Source: Opitutia bacterium UBA7441 (GTDB lineage: Bacteria; Verrucomicrobiota; Verrucomicrobiia; Opitutales; Coraliomargaritaceae). Taken from it: a DNA stretch of 64,000 nucleotides. The translations under genes and the position numbers were made by a program. Where the stretch lies: positions 1 through 64,000 of the forward strand of contig DLQD01000030.1 in assembly GCA_002480015.1 (NCBI GenBank), in the 5' to 3' direction. Below the pieces are notes generated by a model. That model had not been told where the DNA came from. It made no database searches and saw nothing but the letters and a program-made list of their open reading frames with translations. Below, piece by piece: positions 1 to 11,906 of this stretch; position 1 is the first letter of the stretch; every line of letters begins with the position of its first letter.

Positions 1-97
1 CGCCATGCGTTTGAGGCACTGCTTGGCTCCCTCTATTAGCGGAATCAGGCATACGTTGCGTTGTGATCAGGATCAGTCAGTTCTTTGTCTATAATAT

Positions 98-964
98 TTA
101 ATCCTCGATCCCCGACCACCAATCTTGGGACTGGCGGAGGCTTTTGGGTGTATGTCCAGCGGCACGGAGTTCGCGTAGAGTGAGTGATCGGTTCCGTTTA
201 GCCAGCCGTTGGCCACTCGTGTCGCAGAGTAGCGGGGTGTGGTAAAATTCCGGCGGCTTCAGGCCAAGCGCTTCGTAGATGAGCAATTGGCGAGCGGTCG
301 AGATGAGCAGATCCTCGCCGCGCACAACTTCGCTGATTTGCATCGCGGCGTCGTCCACTACCACGGCGAGTTCGTAGGCTGGTAAGCCATCTTTGCGCCA
401 GACCAGAAAGTCGCCGAAGTCGCGCAGGCTCTCGAATGCGCAGGGGCCGAGACGCATGTCGTCGAATTCGATGACTCGCTCCTCAGGCGCGCGAAAACGC
501 CAGTTGGTCGCTCCTGGGCGCTCGGCTGTTTTGCCGTGGCTCAAAGGTGGGCGCCAACTTTCGGGGTAAATGGGCTCGCTTGCCTCGTCCTCTGTGTGGG
601 GGGCTTGTGTGGCGCACGCTACGTCCTTTCGGGATTTATCGCAGGGGTAGATATGGCCGGCATTTTTGAGCCGCTCCCAACTATCTAGAAAAAGTGAATA
701 GCGCTCGCTTTGACGGTAGGGGCCGTAGGCTCCACCGATGTCGGGGCCTTCATCCCAATCACAACCAAACCATCGGAGATCATCGATCGCGCCCTCGGCG
801 AATTCAGTTTTGCAGCGCTGTGGGTCAAGGTCTTCTTCGCGGTAGATGAGCCGGCCACCGGCTTCCCTAGCTCGTTCCATCGCGATCCAAAAAGTACGCG
901 CATGCCCGAGGTGTAAATATCCTGTTGGGGAGGGGGCGATGCGTCCTCGGTAATTCACGCTCAT
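98..964 (-). CDS. gluQ: Glutamyl-Q tRNA(Asp) synthetase
   Basis: This 288-residue protein is a short paralog of the glutamyl-tRNA synthetase catalytic core without the anticodon-binding domain. GluQ-RS enzymes activate glutamate and attach it to queuosine in the anticodon loop of tRNA(Asp). The class I signature HLGH is at residues 18-21, and a KMSKS-like segment (LAKRN) is near 255-259. The length fits the YadB/GluQ family rather than GltX (about 470 residues or more). The family's zinc-binding Cys cluster looks incomplete: I see only two Cys in the region after IYPCDK. It is divergent from the helicase gene at 1290. Family assignment is firm; substrate is inferred from the family. Confidence 0.9.
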   Translation of the reverse strand: MSVNYRGRIAPSPTGYLHLGHARTFWIAMERAREAGGRLIYREEDLDPQRCKTEFAEGAIDDLRWFGCDWDEGPDIGGAYGPYRQSERYSLFLDSWERLKNAGHIYPCDKSRKDVACATQAPHTEDEASEPIYPESWRPPLSHGKTAERPGATNWRFRAPEERVIEFDDMRLGPCAFESLRDFGDFLVWRKDGLPAYELAVVVDDAAMQISEVVRGEDLLISTARQLLIYEALGLKPPEFYHTPLLCDTSGQRLAKRNRSLTLRELRAAGHTPKSLRQSQDWWSGIED

Positions 965-1289
965 GAGTTCACCTTCAACAATTTTCCGCAGCCCATCCAG
1001 AACTTAATGCGAAAGACCGTTCAGTTGGATTCTCTTTTACGATGAATCACGAACTCCTACATAGGCGTGAAAGCAGCGACTAGTCCAGCAACGTACGCTG
1101 GGTTTGAGCGGGCAATCCGCCGTCCTCCTACCGTTGTTTCAGCTGGCCATTTCTCCTTGATCTCAATGAAAATGCAGACAGTGTCTGCCATTCATCTCTG
1201 AGTCTCTCTGCTTTTCAGCTTCCAGTGTTTCAGATTTTTCAAGGACCCGGATGCGTCAGTTGGCCGGGCATTTCACCCTACAGCTAGCT
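965..1289. other. Intergenic region between divergent genes
   Basis: This 325-base spacer lies between gluQ (minus) and the DEAD-box helicase (plus) and must hold both promoters. I see no convincing ORF, RNA gene, strong palindrome or consensus -35/-10 pair in it. Confidence 0.5.
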
Positions 1290-2504
1290 ATGACCTTTCA
1301 CGAACTTGGACTCGACGAGTCTATCCTTAAATCTATCGACGAATTCGGCTTCAAAGAGCCGACCCCTATTCAAGCGGGCGCGATCCCCCATATTCTTGAG
1401 GGGCGCGATGTCATTGGCTCCGCGCAGACTGGCACTGGTAAAACCGCAGCCTATGCGCTGCCGATTCTGCACCGCCTCGGCGGACACAAGCCTGGTGCCG
1501 CACCGCGATGCCTCGTTCTCGGACCCACACGCGAGCTGGCCGCCCAGGTCGAAGACCAGTTCGCCTCTTACGGCAAATACTGTGCGCCCAAATGTTGCCT
1601 CATTCATGGTGGGGTCGGCTACGGCAAACAGATTGACGAGATCAAAGCCGGTGCTGATGTCGTGATCGCGACACCTGGTCGTTTGCTCGACCACGTGCAG
1701 CAGAAGAATTTCGACCTCCGATCCATCGAAGTCCTCGTCCTCGACGAGGTCGACCGTATGCTCGATATGGGCTTTATCGACGACGTCACGCGCATCATTA
1801 AAATGTGCAACTCGAACCGCCAAACCCTCCTTTTCTCGGCCACGGTTTCGGACGACATCAAGCGCCTCACCGCCAAGAGCCTTAAAGACCCGGTCGATGT
1901 AACTATCGGTATCAAGCTCACGCCGGCCGAGACGGTCAAACACGTCATTTACCCAGTCGGTGCAATGCAGAAGTTTGACCTCCTGATTGCCCTCATCGAA
2001 GGGATGGAGATCGACAGCATGATTATTTTCTGCCGCATGAAGGTCGGTGCCGACCGCATCACCCGCTGGCTTCAGGAGCGTGGACTGAGTTGCGCGGCGA
2101 TGCACTCCAATTTACCGCAGAAGACGCGTACCAAGGCGCTCGCCGAGTTTAAAGAGGGCAAGATCAAGATCCTTGTAGCGACTGATATCGCTTCGCGCGG
2201 GCTCGACATCGCCAATGTCACTCACGTTATTAACTATGATGTACCCGAACACGCTGAAGACTACGTTCACCGCATCGGTCGCACCGGCCGCGCGCAGCGC
2301 GAGGGCGACGCCATGACCATCGTCGCGCCCGACGAACAGGCTAAGCTTGATGCGATCGAAAAATTCATCGACCAGCAAATCCCCCAACTCAAGTTGGATG
2401 GCTTTAATTACTTTCACGAACCGATCATCCGCAGCACAACCGCCGAGAAGCCCCGTCGCAGCAAGCGTAACTCGGCGACCAGTCGCTTCGGACGTCGGCG
2501 GTAG
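1290..2504 (+). CDS. DEAD-box RNA helicase with a DEVD motif II
   Basis: A 404-residue ATP-dependent RNA helicase with two RecA-like domains and a short basic tail. The Q motif (PTPIQ) is near residues 24-28, Walker A AQTGTGKT is at 45-52, and PTRELA, ATPGR, SAT and HRIGRTGRA follow in order. Motif II reads DEVD (about 152-155) instead of DEAD; the catalytic acidic pair is kept. The start at 1290 fits the family's MTFxxLGL opening better than an in-frame ATG at 1251, which would add 13 residues. It resembles the RhlE group, with roles in ribosome assembly or RNA turnover, but the exact RNA target cannot be read from sequence. Confidence 0.9.
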   Translation: MTFHELGLDESILKSIDEFGFKEPTPIQAGAIPHILEGRDVIGSAQTGTGKTAAYALPILHRLGGHKPGAAPRCLVLGPTRELAAQVEDQFASYGKYCAPKCCLIHGGVGYGKQIDEIKAGADVVIATPGRLLDHVQQKNFDLRSIEVLVLDEVDRMLDMGFIDDVTRIIKMCNSNRQTLLFSATVSDDIKRLTAKSLKDPVDVTIGIKLTPAETVKHVIYPVGAMQKFDLLIALIEGMEIDSMIIFCRMKVGADRITRWLQERGLSCAAMHSNLPQKTRTKALAEFKEGKIKILVATDIASRGLDIANVTHVINYDVPEHAEDYVHRIGRTGRAQREGDAMTIVAPDEQAKLDAIEKFIDQQIPQLKLDGFNYFHEPIIRSTTAEKPRRSKRNSATSRFGRRR

Positions 2505-2515
2505 CCGTGATTTTG

Positions 2516-2565
2516 TAGCGACCTTGTGCCAACAAGGTCGACGGCGCTCGCGCGTCATCGCTACG
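2516..2565. repeat. REP-like palindromic element
   Basis: Perfect 7-bp outer arms GTAGCGA (2516-2522) and TCGCTAC (2559-2565) enclose a hairpin with 8-bp arms GACCTTGT/ACAAGGTC (2521-2528, 2533-2540) and loop GCCA. A GC-rich second half lies before the outer arm closes. A GTAG foot next to a hairpin is the signature recognised by REP-associated tyrosine transposases, and one is encoded at 27504. It lies between the helicase gene and rsmE. Confidence 0.6.
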
Positions 2566-2581
2566 GATACTGCCATCTCCT

Positions 2582-3328
2582 ATGAATCTCATCCTCTTTG
2601 ATAGACCCTTTGAGACCACACGGCTCGAAGGCAAGGATCCGAGAGCCGAGCATCTTTTCAAAGTGCTCCGGGTTCGGGTTGGGGCAAAAGTCTTCGTTGG
2701 TTTCGTCAACGGGCTGCGTGCCCGTGCCGAAGTCTCACTGGTTGAAGCTGATGGGGCGATTTCACTCAAAGTCGTTGGCACTGAGTCGGCCCCCGCTCCC
2801 TTGCCAATTCGCCTACTAATTGGGCTGCCGCGTCCGCACACGGCCAAGCGTATACTCTTCGAAGTGGCCAGTATGGGCGTGCAGGATCTACATTTCTTCG
2901 AGGCCGAGCGTGGCGAGCCGTCTTACGCGCAGAGTCGTCTGTGGACGACTGACGAATGGAAAGATCGCCTCCGTCTTGGGACAGAGCAAGCCTTCGGCAC
3001 GCACGTGCCTAAGGTCTGCATGCACTCGGACTTACAGTCTGCCATTTCCCTCCTGCATGGTGAGGATGCGCACATTGCACTCGACAACTACGAGGCCGCC
3101 GGAGCTTTGCCACAGCTTCTGAGTGAAGGCTTTCGATCTGTGGTCATTGCGCTGGGACCTGAGCGTGGTTGGTCTGCGGATGAGCGTCATACTTTCCGTA
3201 AGAACGGCTGGAAGCTCGCCCATCTTGGAGCGCACGTGCTCCGATTGGAGACTGCCTGCAGCGCTGCCGTCGCCGCTGCTTCCGCGAGCCTAGGCTTGTA
3301 CGATATGCAGACGAGTACGATCCTGTAA
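2582..3328 (+). CDS. rsmE: 16S rRNA m3U1498 methyltransferase RsmE
   Basis: A 248-residue SPOUT methyltransferase that methylates N3 of U1498 in 16S rRNA using SAM. The N-terminal third is the PUA-like RNA-binding part (HLFKVLRVRVG, a family hallmark). The C-terminal part holds the knotted SAM site: ALGPERGW near residue 183 and LRLETACSAAVAAAS near the end. Length matches the family. It converges with metH, with only 16 bases between the stop codons. No clear Shine-Dalgarno precedes the ATG. Confidence 0.93.
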   Translation: MNLILFDRPFETTRLEGKDPRAEHLFKVLRVRVGAKVFVGFVNGLRARAEVSLVEADGAISLKVVGTESAPAPLPIRLLIGLPRPHTAKRILFEVASMGVQDLHFFEAERGEPSYAQSRLWTTDEWKDRLRLGTEQAFGTHVPKVCMHSDLQSAISLLHGEDAHIALDNYEAAGALPQLLSEGFRSVVIALGPERGWSADERHTFRKNGWKLAHLGAHVLRLETACSAAVAAASASLGLYDMQTSTIL

Positions 3329-3344
3329 GCAAAGCCAGTGCGGA

Positions 3345-7055
<3,711 letters not shown>

Positions 7056-7056
7056 A

Positions 7057-7090
7057 AACGTATCAACATATGCGGATAAATTGATATGTT
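7057..7090. promoter_or_regulatory. Palindromic candidate operator of metH
   Basis: Ten-base arms AACGTATCAA (7057-7066) and TTGATATGTT (7081-7090) match with one mismatch around a 14-base AT-rich centre, and end one base from the metH start codon. Size and symmetry suit a dimeric repressor. Which methionine-cycle regulator would bind it cannot be told; it is not the MetJ met-box pattern. Confidence 0.5.
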
Positions 7091-7172
7091 CAAGTGTGTA
7101 TTACTTTTCGAATGCCCGGTGAAGAGATTCTTGTAGTTGTCGGTCGATCCTCCGTAGCGCATTGGCTATTAG

Positions 7173-7517
7173 GATGATCTGGGATTTTGCCGGCGGCGCA
7201 ATGCGAAAGGCTCGGAACCTGACTCATGGGAACTGGCGATCGGCTGGATCTTTTTCGGAGACGGTCCGGAGGACGGAGCCGCCTACGCTCTCGGCCAAGG
7301 CGTGAGCCGTTTGCGGGACAGCGGCCATCTCGTGGGCTTTGCCGTCGGTTGGAGTTCCGTGCCGGGCAAAACTTACCAAGTGTGGTCGACCGCAGATCTG
7401 AGTGATGGGTTCACGCCGCAGGGGGATCCGATCTTGGCCGACGAGAGCTACACCGAGGTAATTCAGCCTTGGGGCGAGGGACAGTCGTTCTATCAAATCC
7501 AAGTGCTGTCCGACTGA
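7173..7517 (+). pseudogene. C-terminal remnant of a secreted protein
   Basis: An open frame from a stop at 7170 to a stop at 7515-7517 encodes a short EPDSWEL segment, then GYVS-like filler and an ending with VPGKTYQVWSTADLSDGF. Similar endings are familiar to me from large secreted proteins of Verrucomicrobia, where a DGLPDSWEL segment precedes a final beta-domain of the form PGxxYxVxxSxDL. No N-terminal part, signal peptide or credible start is present; the only candidate is a GTG at 7302. I therefore call it a decayed 3' end. A surface-protein origin is inference. Confidence 0.5.
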
Positions 7518-7619
7518 GCCGCTTCCCGGTATAAATTCGGATCAAAACTTTACCGAAAAGGTATGATTCCCCGGCTCTCCGAATTCTTTCGGCCGCGTCG
7601 TGTTCCAATGTGATCAAAT

Positions 7620-7649
7620 AAAGCCCTGTGACCGGAGTCACAGGGCTTT
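7620..7649. terminator. Hairpin terminator between converging genes
   Basis: A perfect 13-bp stem (7620-7632 with 7637-7649, loop CGGA) lies just past the 3' end of the Cys-rich repeat gene. On the minus strand it is followed by a T-rich stretch, so it most likely terminates that gene. It may also stop transcripts from the plus-strand remnant. Confidence 0.8.
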
Positions 7650-7669
7650 GTCAAAATTGGACGGATAAC

Positions 7670-8068
7670 TTACGCGACCATCTGAGCGCCGGATTGGAAG
7701 CCGGTTTTCCCGGACTTGTCCTTCTTGTCTCCGCCGCAGCTGTCTCCGCAACCGGAACCCGCAACGAGAGTGGTCGGTTCGACAAGGTCGGTATTGGTTC
7801 CCTTGTCTTTCTTGTCGCCGCAACCGTCGCCGCAGTTCCCGGCGAGGAGTGAGGCGGAATCAACGAAGCCGGACTTGGTGCTTTTGTCCTTCTTATCTCC
7901 GCCGCAGCTGTCACCGCAACCGGAGCCCGCTACGAGAGTGGCCGATTCGACGAGGTTGGTCTTGGATTCTTTGTCTTTCTTATCGCCGCAACCATCCCCG
8001 CAGCTGCTGCCAGCGTAAGCAAGGGTTGCACCGAGTGTGAGAATGGAGGTCAGTAGTAGTTTTTTCAT
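7670..8068 (-). CDS. Secreted Cys-rich 28-residue tandem-repeat protein
   Basis: I do not recognise this 132-residue protein. It opens with a clear signal peptide (MKKLLLTSILTLGATLAYA, cleavage near 19/20). The mature part is almost entirely four modules of 28 residues. Each has a CGDxCG core followed by DKKDK and a more hydrophobic spacer ending in LVAG or LLAG. Cys pairs fall at 23/27, 51/55, 79/83 and 107/111, an exact 28-residue period. Modules 1 and 3 (CGDGCGDKK) and 2 and 4 (CGDSCGGDKK) alternate, suggesting duplication of a 56-residue unit. Eight Cys plus many Asp suggest metal binding or disulfide formation outside the cytoplasm. A hairpin terminator follows. Confidence 0.75.
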   Translation of the reverse strand: MKKLLLTSILTLGATLAYAGSSCGDGCGDKKDKESKTNLVESATLVAGSGCGDSCGGDKKDKSTKSGFVDSASLLAGNCGDGCGDKKDKGTNTDLVEPTTLVAGSGCGDSCGGDKKDKSGKTGFQSGAQMVA

Positions 8069-8276
8069 GGTGTGTGTTCTATTTGAGATTGGACGTCGTA
8101 TTAGATCTAGGATTCGGAGGATTTCAAGTTATGGGACAAATTTCCGCGATTTGCCCAGTCTTTGGTCATGTCAGCCGGACGGATGTTCCCAAGAAGGACA
8201 GGTTGTCTTGCGTCTGGCGTATTCGGAGGCTCGACATGGTGGATGAATCGGCCAGCTTTTGGGTGTGGCCACCCGA

Positions 8277-9914
8277 ATGTCAGCTCGTAAAGCCCTCTGT
8301 ATCGGCATGTCCAGCGTGGTGCTGCTCTTGAGCTTCTGGCTGGGCGCAGGCGAAAGCATGTGGCGGAGTTTTTTGCCGAGCCTGGCGGCTTTGCTTGTCG
8401 TTGTCGTTTCGCGCAGTGCGCTGGTCGGGCTCTTGGTGGGTGCGTGTTGTGGCGCGATCCTGCTTTCCGGCGGATCGATGGTGGGGGCATTTGAGCAGTT
8501 GGTGCTCCACCAGTTCGGGCCGATCTTCGGCTCGTCGTGGAAGCTGAGTGCGATGCTCTTTACCCTGATCCTCGGCGGATTCGTCGCGCTGGTCGAAGCA
8601 GGCGGGGGCTTGCAGGGCTTGGTGCGGCGCTTGCTCGGTGCTGGGCGCGCCCCGCATAAGCGGATGCAGACGACGGTCTTCGGCTTCGGGCTGCTGGTCT
8701 TTTTTGATGGGTTGGCCAATACGATGCTGATCGGGCGGCTGCTCCGATCGGCGGCGGACCGCTGCGGAGTGTCACGGGTAAAGCTGGCCTACCTCGCCGA
8801 TACCACGGGCTCGGCTGTGGCCTGTCTGGCCTTTATTTCGACGTGGATCGCTTTTCAGCTGTCGATGATCCGGGAGGGCTTCGAATTGGCGGGGCAAGAG
8901 GTCAGCGCCTACGGTTATTTCTTCCGTTCGCTGCCGACGAATTACTACTGTTGGTTCGCGCTGGCCTTGGCGCTGGTCTGCGTTTGGCGGGAGTTCAACC
9001 CTGGCTCAATGGGGGCGGCGGAAGCTAAAGCGAGGACGGCTTTGGCGGACGCGGAAGAGAGCGAAGTGCACGCCAGCCACTGGGGCTTGGCGATCGTGCC
9101 GATTGCGGTGCTGACGCTTTCGATCCCGGTGCTGACCTACGTGATCGGTTCGGAAGCGTTGCTGCCGTTCAGTTTGGGCAAGTTCGCGGAGGCTTATGGA
9201 CGGGCGGAAGGCTATGTGCCTCAAATTCTGGTGGCTTCGAGTGTGCTGGCCTCGCTGGTCGCGGCGGTGGCGTATGCGGTGGCCAGAGGCCGGGCGGAGC
9301 CCGGAGCGGCTCCGGGGCAGTCGGTGGGCAGTGTCTTTCTGGGGGGTGTGCGCGAGATCGCGGTGCCGGTCTGTATCTTGATTGCGGCCTGGATGCTCGG
9401 TGCGGCGATCAGTCAGCTGGGGACGGCGGCCTGGCTGAGCGAAGCCCTGGAAGGGCGCTTGCCGCTGGCTTTGCTCCCGGCGGGGATTTTTCTGTTGGGT
9501 GCAGTGATCTCTTTTTCAACCGGCACCTCATGGGGGACGATGGGCGTGCTCATGCCGCTGGCCATCCCTGTGATTTTTTCGCTGACCGGGGAGGCGGCGG
9601 ACGTGGAGCGCGACCGCCTTGTGGTCGCGGCGATCGGCGCGGTATTCAGTGGCGCGGTCTTCGGCGACCATTGTAGTCCGTTTTCGGATACGACGATCGT
9701 GGCCTCAATCGCATCCGGGGTGGAGCCGCTCGACCATGTGAGCACGCAGTTGCCCTTTGCCCTGATCGCGGCGGCGGTGGCTGTGGCGGTGGGCTTTGTG
9801 CCGTTGGGCTTTGGCCTGCCGGCTTGGATTGGTCTGTTGGCTGGGGCGGGGCTGTTGTGGGTGTTGCCGGGCTTTCGGAAACGTAGCGTGCGAGCTTGCT
9901 CGCGCGCCGTATGA
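8277..9914 (+). CDS. NhaC-family Na+/H+ antiporter
   Basis: A very hydrophobic protein of about 545 residues with roughly a dozen membrane segments. The Na+/H+ antiporter (NhaC) signature is clear near residue 425 (STGTSWGTMGVLMPLA) and about 50 residues later (FGDHCSPFSDTTIVAS). Such carriers export sodium in exchange for protons and suit marine life. An upstream in-frame TTG at 8259 exists, but the ATG at 8277 is the better start. The last residues (from about 9883) are encoded inside a GTAG-footed palindromic repeat, so the C-terminus appears to have been rewritten by repeat insertion. Confidence 0.88.
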   Translation: MSARKALCIGMSSVVLLLSFWLGAGESMWRSFLPSLAALLVVVVSRSALVGLLVGACCGAILLSGGSMVGAFEQLVLHQFGPIFGSSWKLSAMLFTLILGGFVALVEAGGGLQGLVRRLLGAGRAPHKRMQTTVFGFGLLVFFDGLANTMLIGRLLRSAADRCGVSRVKLAYLADTTGSAVACLAFISTWIAFQLSMIREGFELAGQEVSAYGYFFRSLPTNYYCWFALALALVCVWREFNPGSMGAAEAKARTALADAEESEVHASHWGLAIVPIAVLTLSIPVLTYVIGSEALLPFSLGKFAEAYGRAEGYVPQILVASSVLASLVAAVAYAVARGRAEPGAAPGQSVGSVFLGGVREIAVPVCILIAAWMLGAAISQLGTAAWLSEALEGRLPLALLPAGIFLLGAVISFSTGTSWGTMGVLMPLAIPVIFSLTGEAADVERDRLVVAAIGAVFSGAVFGDHCSPFSDTTIVASIASGVEPLDHVSTQLPFALIAAAVAVAVGFVPLGFGLPAWIGLLAGAGLLWVLPGFRKRSVRACSRAV

Positions 9915-9950
9915 CCTGGACTCGGTAGGCGCTCGCGAGCAAGCACGCCA
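9883..9950. repeat. Paired REP-like palindromes at a gene junction
   Basis: Two inverted units lie between nhaC and hemA. The first starts GTAGCG (9883-9888) followed by a hairpin GCGAGC/GCTCGC (9890-9895, 9898-9903). The second begins GTAG at 9925 and is close to the reverse complement of the first (GGCGCTCGCGAGC...ACGCC). The arrangement resembles a bacterial interspersed mosaic element. It could also act as the terminator for both converging genes. Confidence 0.6.
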
Positions 9951-9954
9951 CGGA

Positions 9955-11004
9955 TTACGCCTTCCGCATCAGCTCGCGTCGGCGGAGTTGGAGCCAGAGC
10001 GCCCAGGCGTGCTTCTTGAGGATCTCGCGGGCTTTGTCGATCTCGGCTTTACGGGCGGCGAGGTTCTCGTTGGCGATGGTGGAGAGGTCGTCGAGGTTGT
10101 AGAGGTAGACGTTTTCGACGTCTTCCACGGATGGGTCGATGTCGCGGGGGAGGGCGAGGTCAATGAGGAAGCAGGGGCGTTCGGGGCGTCGTTTCATGGT
10201 GCTCCGGATCATGGATTGGTCGAGGATCGCGCCGGGGGCAGATGTGGAGCCGATGATGATGTCGAAGTACTCCAATTGGCTGGTGAAATCGGCGAAGTCG
10301 ATGGCGGCGCCGCCAAGCCGGTGGGCGAGTTGGTGGGCGTGCTCGAAGGTGCGGCTGCTTACCGAGATGTCGTCGACGCCACGGCTTTTGAGGGCTTGGG
10401 CGGTCTTCTCGCCGACCTCGCCGCTGCCGAGCAGGAGCACGCGGCTCTCTTTGAGTTTACCGAAGATACGGCTGGCCAGATCGACGGCGACGTTGCCGAC
10501 GCTAATTTGCCCGCGAGTGATGCCAGTCTGAGAGCGGGCGGCTTTGGCGGCGTGGAAGCTTTTTTCAAATAGTCGGTTGAGCACGTTACCCGTACAGCGG
10601 GCGTCACGAGCGAGGGAGTAGGCCTGCTTGAGCTGGCCGAAGATTTCTGTTTCACCCACCATTTGGGAGTCTAGGCCGCAGGACACTTCGAGCACATGCT
10701 GGAGGGCTTCGAGGTTGTTGTGGCTGTAGGCGTATTGTTGAAAAAGTGCCTCCGGGATGTTCTGTTTCTGGCAGAAAAACCCGCCCACGGCGTCGGCTGC
10801 CGCTTGGTCTTGGGCGAGCCCGTAGATTTCCAAGCGGTTACAGGTGTTGAGGACAAGGCACTCGCGGATGCCCTCTTGTTCATGGAGCTGTCGCTGTAGC
10901 TCTAGTGCCTGCTCCGGTGTGAGCGCGAAGCGTTCGCGCACATCGAGCGGTGTCGCATGGTGCGAGGTGCCGAGCACAAACAAATATTCCAATTCGGATC
11001 GCAT
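9955..11004 (-). CDS. hemA: Glutamyl-tRNA reductase, short C-terminus
   Basis: A 349-residue enzyme that reduces glutamyl-tRNA(Glu) to glutamate-1-semialdehyde, the first step of the C5 heme pathway. The catalytic Cys is C55 in [10 protein letters not shown], and [13 protein letters not shown] opens the catalytic domain. The NADPH site ([16 protein letters not shown]) and the spinal helix region follow. Family members usually reach about 410-430 residues; this one ends soon after the spinal region, so most of the dimerisation domain is missing or reduced. It follows the CcsA/HemX-like gene by 18 bases, as in other bacteria where the two are paired. Confidence 0.93.
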   Translation of the reverse strand: MRSELEYLFVLGTSHHATPLDVRERFALTPEQALELQRQLHEQEGIRECLVLNTCNRLEIYGLAQDQAAADAVGGFFCQKQNIPEALFQQYAYSHNNLEALQHVLEVSCGLDSQMVGETEIFGQLKQAYSLARDARCTGNVLNRLFEKSFHAAKAARSQTGITRGQISVGNVAVDLASRIFGKLKESRVLLLGSGEVGEKTAQALKSRGVDDISVSSRTFEHAHQLAHRLGGAAIDFADFTSQLEYFDIIIGSTSAPGAILDQSMIRSTMKRRPERPCFLIDLALPRDIDPSVEDVENVYLYNLDDLSTIANENLAARKAEIDKAREILKKHAWALWLQLRRRELMRKA

Positions 11005-11022
11005 GGTCGTTTCGTGGGGCGC

Positions 11023-11886
11023 TTAGCGCTCGATGCGAAGATCGTTGGAGGTTCCGTTGGCTGACTCGTTGTGGCGGGCGGATTGCACTGGCCAGAGCGA
11101 GGTCATGGCGAGCAAGAAGAGAATAATGGTGGCGAGGGCGTGGCGGCGCGTGACGAGTTTTTTCTGTAGCCGGAGCACGAATACGGTGAGGTAGCCGAGC
11201 CAGATCAGGCAGGTGGCACTGAGCTTGAAAACAGGCACTCGGTCGAAGTTTTCGATCCAGAACACGGCACCGAAGGCGAGCGATGCGCTGAGTAAAATGA
11301 CCCCGGTAACGAGGAGGCGTTTTGCCATGAGGTCGAGCTGCTGGACGGAGGGCAGGATCTGGTAAACGCCCTTGAATTGTTTCTTCTTAAGGCCGTGTTG
11401 CTGGGTGAGAAACATGACCGAGACGAGTGCAAGGATGGCGAAGACGCCATAGCTGAACATGGCGAGGGCGGCATGCAGCTCGATCCAGTGGTTGCCGCCG
11501 AAGAGGCCGGGTGGGTAGGGGGCGTCCCATGCGGGGACAAGGAAGGGGCCGGCAGCCAGTAGCGCGGTGAGCCCCGCGGTGAAGAAACCGAGCAGGCGCA
11601 GACGGAAGGCCGGGCCGATGATGAAAAAGAGCAAAACGAGTGACCAGGCGATGAACTGGGCGACTTCGAAGGTGTTGCCGAGGGGGCAGCCTTTGATCGC
11701 GGCACCGCGGAGGTTGAGCGCGAGAGTCTGGATGAGGAAGCCTCCGCAGAGCAGCGCGAACATGACTGCACGCGAGTAGGGGCGTCGGAGCAGGAGCATG
11801 ACGAGCCCATAGAGGAACGCGCCCCCGTAGATGGCAGCGGCCACGGCGAAGGCGTGTAGGTCGGTCATGGCGATGTCCTGGAGCAT
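11023..11886 (-). CDS. CcsA/HemX-like cytochrome c assembly membrane protein
   Basis: About 287 residues with roughly eight membrane helices. The central CcsA-family features are present: a GCPLGNTFE segment near residue 67 and a [16 protein letters not shown] segment near 130, whose His residues are the candidate heme ligands. Relatives handle heme for cytochrome c maturation (CcsA/CcmC) or influence HemA level (HemX). The position directly before hemA favours the HemX-like role, but sequence alone does not decide. An internal ATG at 11868 (MTDLHAF) is an alternative start. Confidence 0.8.
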   Translation of the reverse strand: MLQDIAMTDLHAFAVAAAIYGGAFLYGLVMLLLRRPYSRAVMFALLCGGFLIQTLALNLRGAAIKGCPLGNTFEVAQFIAWSLVLLFFIIGPAFRLRLLGFFTAGLTALLAAGPFLVPAWDAPYPPGLFGGNHWIELHAALAMFSYGVFAILALVSVMFLTQQHGLKKKQFKGVYQILPSVQQLDLMAKRLLVTGVILLSASLAFGAVFWIENFDRVPVFKLSATCLIWLGYLTVFVLRLQKKLVTRRHALATIILFLLAMTSLWPVQSARHNESANGTSNDLRIER

Positions 11887-11906
11887 AGATACTTCTTGTT
11901 GACCCG

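Noticed and set aside
1284..2105. Minus-strand frame opposite the DEAD-box helicase
   Set aside because: Antisense shadow of a conserved helicase; no family features.
7091..7172. Riboswitch for metH
   Set aside because: The leader is short and shows no SAM or cobalamin aptamer features; the palindrome fits an operator better.
7670..8068. Regularly spaced DNA repeats as a possible CRISPR array
   Set aside because: The repeats are codon repeats in an intact reading frame with a signal peptide, spacing is in multiples of three, and repeats are imperfect with no separate spacers.
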